This document shows positions 37,561-51,634 of a stretch of 64,000 nt of DNA, piece after piece. The notes under the pieces are model-generated. The model made no database searches, was not told the DNA's origin, and saw nothing but the letters and a program-made list of their open reading frames with translations. The stretch is from NCBI GenBank assembly GCA_030248135.1, contig JASANC010000124.1, positions 62,001 to 126,000 on the forward strand. Direction: 5' to 3'. Origin of the DNA: Theristus sp. LFF4_11. Taxonomy: Eukaryota > Nematoda > Chromadorea > Monhysterida > Xyalidae. How positions within the stretch are numbered: position 1 is the stretch's first letter; each line of letters opens with the position of its first letter. The position numbers were made by a program, and so were the translations under genes.

Positions 37561-38192
37561 GACGCTCGGCGAATATTCAATCAGCCGCTAAAAGCAAATG
37601 CCACAGAAAACAGCCGTGAAAGCAGCTCCCAGTCCCAGTCTCAAAGTGGTGTCAGGGGGTCAGACTAATGTTCGAAATGATGTTTCGCACGCCGTGGCAC
37701 TAAACCATAAGTTTGACCGCTTTGCCTACATTACTAAACCAAAGCCAAGTTTACAGTCTGTTTTGTTGTTCAGTTCGGTTTCAATGAAGTCGTTGTAGGT
37801 TCCTAATCCTAAGCCCAATCCTAATCCTAATGAAGTCGTTGTAGGTTCCTAATCCTAAACCTAATCCTAATCCTAAGTGAAGCCTTTTTAACAAAGTGAA
37901 AGTGCCTTGATTGACAGCTTTGTTGAAGGGGTGAAACATTGGGATCAGGGATCAGCTCCAGCTCCGGTTTAGCTTTGTAGTTTTACGAGTTTGACCACTA
38001 CACAATCTTCTTCTGTTAAATCCACTGGCGAAAGTGCGAAGGGAAGTTTCAAAGATGATCAGAATTAAAAATGTGTCTACGTAATAAATCAATCTCACAT
38101 ACATTATGTTTGGCTGTGATCATTGGTGTGTTGGTGAATAAAAAACAAATTAATCATTTAACTGATCAAACTGAACCAAAAATGCGCGGTGA
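37561..38192. promoter_or_regulatory. Divergent promoter region, ASTE1-like / parkin
   Basis: The two genes start 632 bp apart and point away from each other, so this interval must hold both 5' leaders and promoters unless distant untranslated exons exist. The middle carries a duplicated CCTAAT-rich block (37787-37879). I see no convincing TATA box placed for either gene. Confidence 0.5.
37787..37879. repeat. Tandem duplication with CCTAAT repeats
   Basis: A unit of about 50 bp occurs twice in tandem. Each copy starts GAAGTCGTTGTAGGTTCC and continues into short arrays of CCTAAT/CCTAAA. The arrays resemble a telomere-like hexamer but match no canonical animal telomere repeat exactly. Confidence 0.8.
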
Positions 38193-41109
38193 ATGATGCC
38201 CACGGAACTCAGCATCACGTGCATCATTGAGAACGCTGCCGCCAGCACAGATCATTCAAATTCAAACAATCAAGCGAATCAATTACTTCCGTCGCATCCT
38301 GGAAAAATAACAACTGTGAAACATCTTGTGGTTGCAGTCGAGTTTGAGCACAATACTGTTCACGATTTGCAAGTGCTTGTCGCTGAGAAACTGTCAAAAT
38401 GCAACATGCACAATTTATCACAAGCTGACTCTGCACAACCACATTCATCGTCAATTGATTTTGTGCTCGCCGGTCACCCGCTGAACGCAAACTTGCCGCT
38501 GTCCAGCTTGAACATCGGACCGACAAGCACAATCCATGGCATTGTCAGAGCGAAACCCACTGAACGTTTGAGAAATACTGCACCAACAACCACTGACGAG
38601 AACTCACCAAATTTGAATATAGAAACGGCGCATAAAAATCAGAGCAAATGGCGTCCTGTGTTTTACGTGTACTGCAAAACTTGCGGTCAATTGCGCACCG
38701 GAAAACTTCGGGTGCAGTGCGACGTTTGTGAATCGGAGGCAGTTCTGATGAAACAAGAGCCCCGATCGTGGAATGACGTGATGAACAGACGGCAGTTGCT
38801 GTGCGATTGCCTGCAGCAAAAGTGCTCGGATTCGTTTGCCCAATTCTATTTTCGATGCAACCACTGCAGTCAAACTGGTATGTAACTCACGGTGACTGTT
38901 CCATGAGAATTGATTGATTAAAAACAAATTTATTCTTCAGCGCCGTGACACAAGAATGTCGAGTATGGCTTGACCAGCTCGCCAATTCGTCAACAAATTT
39001 CCTCTGTATTTCGTTTTGAAATCGTGAAAATGACGTGAAATAAAAAATATTGTTGAATATGAATTGTTTTTTTTGTTTCGGTAGGCTCACCAAGCATCAG
39101 TGTTCCGCTGCCACAAGTGAAAACGAATCGTGGTTCGGTTGAGTGCGCCATCTGCGATGCAATTCACAATCCGATCGTTGACTTTCTGTGCACTGCCGAT
39201 GAAGAATCGTGCTGTGTGTGCCTCGATTGTTTCATGGTGCGTGCTCTAAAAGCAGAAATCAAGCAAATCAGCAGCATGTTGTAGAGCTGAAAACGACTTC
39301 TGAAGACCACAACAACCGAACGGTGCGAATGTAAACATCATGTGTAAATGTGGTGAATGTGAGTCTACGGAGAACGATTGCAACAAAATTCGGCTTCGAA
39401 ACGATCATACAACAGCTGAGCTGTCCGTGATTGTCAAGAGAGCACTTCGTACTGAGCTTTCTTATTTCCTTTTTTCCGATAACTCCACTTGATGATCACA
39501 CAAAGTGAAACAAGATCTTGTCGAGACCGAATATGATAAATACCGTATTTCGTGGGACAGCAGTTCGGTTGATTGAATGTTCGCACAACAGAGCACACAA
39601 TAAATTATGGCAGCATTCAGACAAGAAAACACTTCGACGTACATATCTTTTGCAGAGTTACGTGAGCACAAGTTTGGCTGAGCGAGCATTTCTGCTCCAT
39701 CCGCGTCTGGGCTACACAATTTCGTGTCCAACGCCAAACTGCAACGGGCAGATATTTGATTCGCATCACTTTCGTTTGCTTGGTGAACAGTTTTACGACA
39801 AATATCAAGTTGGTTTCTGGTGAATGTGGTGACCAAATGAATGTCTAGTTGAAAGCTACATAACATTCAACTGGCAATCAATTTGATCATCACATGTTTG
39901 GCTCACAGCTGAAGATCATTCGTGTTTCGTCAGTATTTTTTTATATTCTGTGCAGTCAGTGGCCACTGAGGCAGTGTTGATTGGCGAGCATGGCCTGTAC
40001 TGCCCACAAGCAGATTGTGGTTCCGCTTTCCTGATTGACAATGACGACACCGCTGCTGACCTAAAGCGACTGATACTGTGTCCAGAGTGTGGCAGTTCGT
40101 TCTGTCGCGTGTGCAACCTTTCTTCGATCGATTGTGCTTGCCAAGAAAACGCTGAAAACAGAGGACAAGATGATGAACAAGATCATGTGACAGCAAATTT
40201 GATTGGCGCTGCTGCTGCTGTGAGATGATTTGCTTTTGCGGTAAAGTCCTGGGACCTAAAGGCCACGCATGCAGTTTTCTAAACCGGTGATTTTAAGCTG
40301 ATGTTGCAGTCACAGATAAACAGATGCCCGGGCAATATTGCAGACCAAAAAATTAAAGAAAATTGGTGGTCCTCTGCGACAAGGACAAGTTGCAGATTCC
40401 GATTGCCAATCGAACAGCTTTATTTGAGTGCATCCGAGCGAGGCGCTCAGTGTGTTCAGTTAGCTGCGCCGGACGCATCAGAAAGCATGTGTGGAGCAGC
40501 CAAAGTTGCAAGCATTGCTGTGCCAGGCGTCAACGTCCAGCGCGCCTGTGCGTGTGCGTCGTCAACGACTGTCGAGTCGCGAGCAGCGTCTCAGTGTGGC
40601 GACCATAAAAGCAACCTGCAAACGTTGTCCGCGCTGCTCGACACAAACGGAACGAAACGGTGGATGTTCACACATGGCGTGCAGGTCTGTGGCCAACAAG
40701 TCGTCGTGTTCATCGCAGAGCACCATGTCATTTTCACTATTTCCAATGCAATAAGTTTCAGAGTTTTGTGCAAAACCAAATATGGCAGAGTAAAGCGGCT
40801 TTGGCATTTTCTCACGCGTTTTTGGCAGGCAAATAATTTGACTTACGAATTTTCTTGTCACTCCAACGAATGTATGGCATGCTGAAACCAGATTCTTTGT
40901 ACAAAAAAGTGGTAACAAAAATGACACGGTACTTTATGTCATGAAAATGAACACAACGTACTGTTTTTATGAAATTTTATGCTTGTCAGAAAACGTACAA
41001 AAAAATTCTTTTCGTACCAATTGTTTGCAGGCAGTGCTCGTTTCAGTGGTGCTGGATCTGCAATGGGGAATGGACAGATGACTGTCAGTGGGATCACTGG
41101 TTTGATTGA
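38193..41109 (+). CDS. PRKN: Parkin, RBR E3 ubiquitin ligase
   Basis: Six exons: 38193-38877, 39085-39236, 39656-39808, 39956-40219, about 40464-40684 (or 40587-40684), 41031-41109. Exon 1 encodes a ubiquitin-like domain and RING0 (C161-C225, with YVYCKTCGQLRTGKLRVQC). RING1 begins near C249 (ECAIC). The IBR includes CPECGSSFCRVC. RING2 has CKRCPRCSTQTERNGGCSHM with the catalytic Cys in NGGC, and the C-terminus is WCWICNGEWTDDCQWDHWFD. This tail matches parkin and excludes other RBR ligases. Parkin works with PINK1 to ubiquitinate damaged mitochondria; Ser112 aligns with the PINK1 site Ser65 of human parkin. Oddities: about 30 extra residues between the first strands of the ubiquitin-like domain, and an uncertain linker before RING2. 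Confidence 0.94.
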
Positions 41110-43366
41110 ATTAACTGAGAAAAGCATTCACAAACTTGTACATATTGTGAAATTTTTGAAAAGTTGACGTGTTGGCTTGCGTACAACTGTTTCTATCTGG
41201 CCACAATTTGGTGCTCCACTGAAATTGGTGCCTATATGGGTTTTGTAGGATTTTTAACCCTTGCAATGTTTGCTTTGTTTTTCTGTCAGCAATAGCTTGT
41301 TTCAATTCAGTTGTTTATTCGACACAGTTTAAAAGCGTCAGGCAAGACAGTCATTAAAAATGAGATGGAACGTGTTTGTTATTGTCATTCGGATTACTCT
41401 GGAGGTGGAATTTTTCGGAAAATATAATTTCGTGAAAAATTCCCGAAATTTTACCGGAAAAATTACGGTAATTTTTCCAATTTTTCACGCGACCAAAAAA
41501 TGACCAAATGAGCATTTTCCATAAAAAACAAATGATGCGGGAGGCAATGTTGCTGAAAATTAGCGACGTTTCAACCAAAATTGGCAGATTTTTCTTTTTA
41601 AGGTGGCTAATATGACAAAAAATATGTTGTTCCTGTTGACGAAATTCTGTCTGACGCGTGTTCTAGCACGAACGGTGTTTGGTAAAATTACGGAAATTTA
41701 TTGGGAGCGTGAAATTTCGGAAATTTTTCATGTGCCATCTCTGGATCACTCGTTTGCAAACTTCTTTTGTTTGATATTTTTACAAAATAAAATAGTTTGA
41801 ATTTGGGATCCGGAGTTGATTTGGCTTTCAACTGGTTGACGGTTTAAGCGCCATTCATGGAGGTTGAAGCGCGCTTCAGTTTTGGTACATACGCACATTC
41901 ATACGCACGTTCATGTTAGCGCGCGTCAACGCGCTTCAGCACGCGCGTGCATGAATGGGCCTTTAGAATTAGATAGAGCCGTAGGATTTGTCCGACAGCA
42001 TAGGATTTGAGTTTTTTGTTGAGCGGTTGTTGGATCAAATAAGGTCTGAAGTGCAGCTACTTCCTGTCACGCGTTCAAATTGTGTGTCTTTGCGATTTTT
42101 TGGTTGCAAACGACTAGAAAGACAAATGGTGCAAGAAAAGCCAGTGTCTAATGTTTCGAAAAAATGGCACTGGCGGCCAATTTTCGTCTGCAACGTCAGT
42201 TCAGTTTCTTAGCTATTCAGTTTTCGATTTCGTTAGAGACAATGGCACGCTAAAAGAAAAAGACAATACGATAATTCCATGAATTGCATTTCGCAACCGA
42301 ACAAGGAAAAATTACACATGCATGGAAAGTGACTTCTTTTGCGGCTGCAAACCGCAAAATAAGTTATGTATGCGACGTTGGTTTACATGGTCACGCGATA
42401 AGCTCCACAGGGTTGCAGCTTGCGTTTATTATACTAGAAATTGCTTCTGTCTCTTCCACGTCCTGAAACTGAGTAGAGTGCAGACAGACGCAGCAAGCTG
42501 AAAGCAAGAAAAGCACCAGCTATCGTTCGTTATCCCAATAGAAATGCAAAAGTGACTCCAATGGTAGTTTCACACACACATAGTGGCGGTTCTTGAAGAG
42601 TAACTCCATCTTTCGCTTCACCATATAGCTGTACAAAATAGCGAAATGGGGAAGAAATTGTATTGGTGGATTTGAACCGTTTTGCCCCACAATTTCGATT
42701 GCAGTGGCAGTGTTTGGAGTGTGCCCAGCCTAACACATGCAGTCACGCACTCTGGCACAACACAATGACATCAAGCTTGACACAATCGCAGTGTCTGGCA
42801 CGAAATCAACAAATACAACAACGCGCAGTTCTTGTTTTACAACTAAAAGTTGTCATCTCTGAGCTTTCCACAGTGCGTTGATGATCGTTTCAGTCCCATC
42901 CGACCGAATCTTTTTACAAACAAACAGATCACATTGTTTTCATGTTGAACACGCCATTTGGAGTTGGTGAAAACTAACCGAGAGCTTGAGCAAGTGGAAT
43001 GAAACCATGAAACTGGAGTGACAGGCAGGCTGAGGGCGCGTGTCTCTGGGGCGGAACATCTGCGCGGTCGTTGATTGGCCACAGCAGACGCACTAACGTC
43101 ACTCGTTTTCGTTGCAGCGTGCGCACACCAGACCAGCTTCATTCTCACTTGCGCTGCGTATCATGCGGTTGCTTGAACAGTGAGTGCTATTTCCTTCTTT
43201 TACACCAACCGAAAACTGTGACTGAACTGAACTGACCACACGCCTTTCCGGCAGTAACACACCATCAACCGATCCCGTATATCTGTGTTTCGTTTGTATC
43301 GCTCTGTGCTGACTTGTGCGATTTTTGGACGACCACTGAACCAACGAACAAAATACTTCGACAAAC
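41110..43366. other. Spacer between parkin and alpha-tubulin
   Basis: No gene recognised. Contains an AT-rich stretch with repeated inverted TTACGGTAATTTTTCC/AAATTTCGG motifs (41400-41740), a Harbinger-type MITE (41847-41962) and, at the right end, the tubulin leader. A 72-codon Gln-rich plus-strand frame (42663-42881) does not begin with ATG and has no family motif. Confidence 0.4.
41847..41962. mobile_element. Harbinger-type MITE, copy 1
   Basis: Ends AGCGCCATTCATG and the inverse CATGAATGGGCC lie between two TTA triplets (41844-41846 and 41963-41965). A 3-bp TTA duplication is typical of PIF/Harbinger elements. The interior is rich in GCGCGCTTCAG-type repeats. A longer relative is at 48678-49080. 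Confidence 0.6.
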
Positions 43367-46099
<2,733 letters not shown>

Positions 46100-47966
46100 A
46101 CGGATAAATCCAACCCATTCAATAACAACTTTTTATTTTTTATTTATTTAATTATACGCGCGCCGGTTCCGGAAACCTCAGCATTTACTAGGATCTCGTT
46201 AATAGGACTCCATGTTTTTCGTTTTTGTAGTTCCAATACGCCAGTGTGACTGTAAGCATAACCATTTTATCAATCAAACGGATATGCAAAGTCAGTGAAA
46301 TTGCGCAACCCTTTTCGCTTTTTTATTTGCTAATTAACTTAAACAGTGTTTTGTTATCAACAACAAAATCTTAAACCTGCATGAAATTTACGCCAAACCA
46401 ATGGTTCGTTACCAAAAGGCCAGAATTTTTGCTTTCTACATTTTTTACCAAAACGCCAAAACTTGTGGATGTTTGTATTTTCTCCTTGTTAGTGCTTGTC
46501 TGCTGAACTACGAATAAATTATCGAGTGTGTTTGTTTTGTTAATTGACATTGACTATCGAATACTTCTTCAATAACTTTTTTAACGTGAAAAGGTCAGGC
46601 GAAAAACAAGCCCAAATAAAGCGAGTTCATTAACAAAAGGAGTATGTAAATGGTGACCTGCTTGCGATCACGTTTCGGCAGCTTATTATTTGATAACGGT
46701 GCCGCAGATGTGCTACGCACACAGAACACACAGCTAAACGAGACATTCATTAGTTATTTATGGTCACACATTTTGCACATCTACATGGCATCCTTTAAAA
46801 ACGATTGTTATCATGTAAACAGCACAGGATCATCGTTGTTATCTTTTGCTGCTGATCTGGCTGAGTCATCACACATGCAGTGCGCATGCTCATGTTTGCA
46901 AACGCACATCTGCGCTTCACTGAAAGACTGAACATCCGCAAACACACAGCGAGTGCTGTGCTGGTGTTCGCTTCGAACGTGTCCAGCTTAGCTTCTCCCG
47001 TGCTATTAGTGGTTACTCTCGTCTGCTTGCATACTACGACATACAACGTATGCATCACATAGACACCAAGCTAGTCAAATGCACTGCCACAACGCAAGCT
47101 GAGAAAGAAGAGTACCATAGCTAACGAACCCCGAGGGACCTCGGCGTTTGTTTTGGTACACCGCTGCTAAACTATACGACATCCATGCGAAATGGGCGAA
47201 CCACATGCACAACGCCATATTTTTGCAGCACTCCTTTTTCCTTAGTTTGTGTTGCCTTGGCTATTGTGTGGTACCTAAAAAGCAAATTGATCTGCATCTT
47301 GCATCGACGTTACACGCAAATTTTCAGATCTTGCGGATTTAGTTTATAGTGAAACCACTTGCTTTTTGGTGGCTGTGCCGCAAACAGGAAACCCTGAAGG
47401 CTGAAAGCCAAACCAGCCACGAGTAAAACCAATCGGCGAGACGGAGGAACACCCGGAGTTTTTCAACAATTGCTGGGCGCTGTGTGCACTTTATCGTACG
47501 GTCAAGTAAAATGCGGAACTAATATGTGTACCGTATGAGAACATGTTTTCCCCCAAAATCGTTTTTTTGTGTCACATAAAATGGACGCCATTTTTAGAAA
47601 ATTCATAACAGTTTCAGCGGCTGTAACTACCCGAATTTTCGAGAAACAACGACCACAGCCAACCACAGAACGCCGGCTGACGTTTCTGAAAACCACGCGA
47701 AATCGTGCATGTTTGTCAATTCCAAAAAAATACGTTTTGCGCACAACAATGCTGTGTCACCGTGAATGACCGACCGGGCGTTGATGTTCTGCTGAGTAGG
47801 ATGGTCTATACAACTGCAGAATGCGACGCGGCGAATACGTCGACACACGCTTATGTCCATGGCGTGCCACGCCAATGTGCGCCTGAGCAAATGAAAACTG
47901 ACAGTCAGCTAATGAACTAAGCGCTCAGTGAACTGCGCTGCGTAGAATAACAACTTATTCACCTAT
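46100..47966. other. Convergent spacer, tubulin / LIM gene
   Basis: It holds the tubulin 3' untranslated region (AT-rich, followed by CGCGCGCCGGTTCCGGAAAC at 46156-46175) and the LIM gene 3' end. I found no other gene. Weak frames at 47500-47920 on both strands lack motifs. Confidence 0.4.
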
Positions 47967-49878
47967 TTATGATTTGTAAAAAAACGTTTTTGAGCATGCG
48001 CGGCGCACACAGTTTACCTCAGTGCTGCACTGGAAGCAGTACGGCTGGTCACGTGCCACGACACATTCATCCCTCACTGGGATCTCCCGTTCACAACGGC
48101 AGCATTTCAAGCAGCCAATGTGGAAGTATTCGCGCGCCTTCGTGACGTCATTCTGTTGAGAAAAACATACACTACCCATCCGTTCCAACTTCTGCCAGAA
48201 AGCTGTCTTTTTTCTGAAATTTGGAATCAACATTAACACGGTTGTCTCCAAAACTGTGAAACAGCAGAACCTGGATCATCTGGCCATGCTGGTCCTTGAT
48301 CACCATTTTGCATCCGTAACATTTCGGGTAAAAGACGAAATCAAAACACGGTGGACAGTAGACTTTGTCTGTAATTATTTGTACACAACTTAGTACAATG
48401 GGCAACATTTAAATAAAGATCTGGGTAGCATTTTGCGTCATCTTAAAGTGCAAAAGTACGCCAACATGAACGAACACACTTCTGAATTCGTACAGCGCAT
48501 GCACCGGCAGCTGAACGGTGCAGTATTCGCAGCGAAGGCATATTGCATGCCACAGTTGACTTAGTGCCAGAGTCGCTGTATCGTCGACTATCTGTGCAAG
48601 CATTAAGCCTGCAGTTGAGTTTCGAAATTGCAAGTTTAATTTGGTCACTCACTCACTCAGCCTTTCTGCGTCACTTAAGGACCATTCACGCACGCGCGCT
48701 AACATGAATGATGAAGCGCCATGAAGTGAAGCTGCGTCAGCCGCTGCAGCATTTGATATCCGGCCGGACGGAGTCAAAAGACCGCAGCGGCTTGTCTGTA
48801 AATTAGAGCGTATTTGCAATTATTCTGCTGACGCCGCTTCACTTCACCATTCATGTTGGCACGCGGCAGCGCGCACGTCCATGAACGAGCAAAATGCGTC
48901 AAACGCTGCAGCGGCTAACGCACGAAACTTCATTTCGTCATTCATGGTAGCGCTCTTCAGCACGCGACTGCATGAATGTGTGCGCGCTCTAAAACGTGAA
49001 GCGCGCTGAAGCTGCGCTGTTTTTGGACCCATGACCACGTAGCGAAGTGACGCGCGCACTTCAACCTCCATGAATGGCGCTTAACTGATTCAAGACAGCG
49101 AGCTTACTTGCCTGCTTTTTTTTAAATTTCGGCACGTTGGTTGGCCGCATTCGTTTTATAAAGCGAGCAATCAGCGAACACGAGTAATGTGATTGAATGA
49201 AGAAATGATCGTGCAGTGCACCTGTTGGCCGCACGCAGCACACACGAAGCAGGGCGCATGCCAATAATGGCCTCGGTGGTCGGTATAATTGAAACTGAAA
49301 CACACAACACACACGTCATCTGCGCTGCTGTCAAAATCACAAAAAGCTGACGCTCTAAAATATGAAGCGTAACGTGTGATGAGCTTTGAAGATTGTGCCG
49401 CTTGCTGCGACGCCTCACCCATCCGAGTCGAGCACCAACTGTTTGCAGCCAAGGCACCAGACGGGCAGGTCGAGTTTGTCACGGCACTGCCAGCACGCGA
49501 CACGAGTGGCGCCACCGCGCTCGCACTGAAACCGTCCGCAAACGTGCAGCGCAGCAGAACAACGCTCGAAAACAACAAGCAAACGATGAACAACATGAAA
49601 GCACCAAGCAGAAGCGGTCGCCCGCGACGGCGCCTTTGCACTGGAAGCACTTGATGCACCGGCGGTGCTGCAGGTGCTCGTTCACATAACGGCACTTGGC
49701 CAGCTGCGCACGGCTGCGCACGTCGATTGCCTCCCCACAACCGGCACACTGACAGTCGCTGCAAACAAGCACGCTTCACAAAGCACAGGTTATTGGCAAA
49801 ACATGCAGCACGAACGACAAACCATGGGAAACCGATCACGTACATTGTCGAAGTTGCATCGGGCGACGTCGGGGACAT
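47967..49878 (-). CDS. LIM-domain protein
   Basis: Seven exons, 5' to 3': 49844-49878, 49605-49758, 49419-49525, 49222-49294, 48480-48591, 48271-48368, 48152 to a stop at 47967 (or to 48018 if spliced on through GTAAAC). Phases agree. The start is ATG (MSPTSPDATST). LIM 1 runs from CAGCGEAID through HRRCIKCFQC to CWQC. LIM 2 begins CLGCKQLVLDSDG and reaches HYWHAPCFVCAAC. Then come LWHAICLRCEYC, KVYCPPC, CYGCKMVI and FHIGCLKCCRC through YCFQC. LIM domains bind protein partners, often at the actin cytoskeleton. Between exons 4 and 5 about half a LIM finger is missing, and a MITE sits in that gap. The exact LIM family is not recognised. Confidence 0.75.
48678..49080. mobile_element. Harbinger-type MITE, copy 2, in the LIM gene
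   Basis: Ends AGGACCATTCACGCACGCG and the inverse ATGAATGGCGCT are flanked by TTA on both sides (48675-48677 and 49081-49083). The interior has many CATGAATG and GCGCGCTGAAG-type repeats and no coding capacity. It lies in the LIM gene between exons 4 and 5. Confidence 0.65.
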
Positions 49879-51634
49879 GATGACAAAACAATGATGGTGG
49901 GCGATTGATTGCTTCGAGAGGACACTCGTGAAAAATTGAGCCTGCGAGTGGCGCTCAACTCGTGGGTTGGTTTACACTACACTTGATTGATTTTAATTTG
50001 TTTTTTAAATTGGTGTTAATTGATTGCAACAACATCAAGCACTCCGCCAAGTACAGATTGAAAGATAAAACAAATTCGATACAAAACGAATACGATTGTC
50101 GAAGTCACCAAAAAAACCAACTGCAACTGCAAAGTGTCACTTTTATTTTCACCCAAACTTCTTGCGCCACTCATAAACATAATGCACTTGCAACAAACTC
50201 CAGTTTCAAATTCCCAACGATGACGAAAACTGTGATTTTTTTTTATTTTGGCCCCGAGACTCAATGCGCGCAGAGATTATTGGTAAGCAGTTTCATGCAT
50301 GGTGCGGGAATTCAAAATTGGCAAAGTGACCCGAATCCCCAAATAGGGCCGAGTCACTTCGGCTATTTTGAATTGAATTACCACATTAAGATTGAAACTA
50401 GACCCTTTCCACGTCTGCACACGCACTGAGTCGTAGAACCTGCAAAATTTATAATATCACCAAGAAAAATCAACACGCGAGCCGAGTAACCCACACTACC
50501 ACGACCCATGCCATCATGAGCACAACAAAGAAAGATTGGAATGGTGACTAAAAAAGATTGCGGTGGTGGACATGGTGGACAGAACATAATAGACACCATA
50601 GAAAACACGAAAAATTGACAAAGAAACAAAGCACAGCTTGCAACAAAAAACATGTGCAGTTGTCGGCAACAACAACGAAACCAGAAAGAAGCACTTCGAA
50701 AACAACCAACAGAACGACATAAACTTCAAATCGACAACTCAAAAAACGACTAAAGTTGACTCAGAACGTTTTCGGAAATCTAAACCCGACTTCTAAAACG
50801 TCGTGTTCATGGCATAAAATGCCACCTCATTTTTCAATATTTGAATGCAATAAGTTGGTGGAAGAATGCAAGATTTGTGGGAAAACAGAAAATTGGCAGA
50901 AACTAACGGCTTGTTATTTTCTCACGCGCTCTTAGGTGAAAAAATCGAACGAATCTGTAGCGTGCTGGAGGAACCCGATTCGTTCTGCAACTCGAATGCG
51001 ATGATCAAAACGATATGTTACTTTATTAAGCAATGAACACGACGAAATGCAGATGAGTGAAGACCGAGAAAGCAAAGCATTTCGTTGTCAACAATAACCA
51101 TTCAAAACGGTCATCCCCACCATTTATTTACTTTGCTTCTGAAATTTCTGCTATTACTGCCACCCATCCACAATCCAATTGCTCAAAAAATATAAAAACG
51201 TTTTCACCCAACGACTTACATGCTCTTCAGCTTTTAAAAACACACCTCGTTACCAAGAATCAAACCTGTCTTCCAATCAGATCCGCTATAAATGACCCAA
51301 CATACGAATCACAATCGCAATGCTCCACTGCTACAAAAAACGTAAAACAAAAAGACAACGACTGAGCACCATTGAGCTTTGTTGAACACTGAGTGAAAGT
51401 CGCAGCTGCCAAAAAACTTATCAGCATCAAACAAAACACAATAAACAATCAAAACAAACACAGCACCAAATGATTATCCTTATCAATCCCAACAAAGAAC
51501 ATCAACCTGTGAGAACCAATCTATCTTCAAACGCAAATATCAACATCGTTTGGTGGGCCAGCAAATTGAATGTAAAATGTAGATCTATTTCAGTGGAGCA
51601 CAGTATTCTTAAAAAACGTTACTATTGCAACGAA
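49879..51634. other. Spacer between the LIM gene and Maelstrom
   Basis: It should hold the LIM promoter and the Maelstrom 3' untranslated region. It includes a full copy of the GACTCAATGCGCGCA MITE (50254-50434). No other gene recognised. Confidence 0.4.
50254..50434. mobile_element. MITE of the GACTCAATGCGCGCA family, intergenic copy
   Basis: Starts GACTCAATGCGCGCAGAG and ends with the inverse GCACTGAGTC. It shares internal GCGGGAATTCAAAATTGGC with the copy in LONP2 intron 9. Confidence 0.65.

Noticed and set aside
42530..43148. Cys- and Ser-rich frames between parkin and tubulin as a zinc-finger gene
   Set aside because: Cys spacing fits no finger pattern, the frames conflict between strands, and no flanking exons could be linked.
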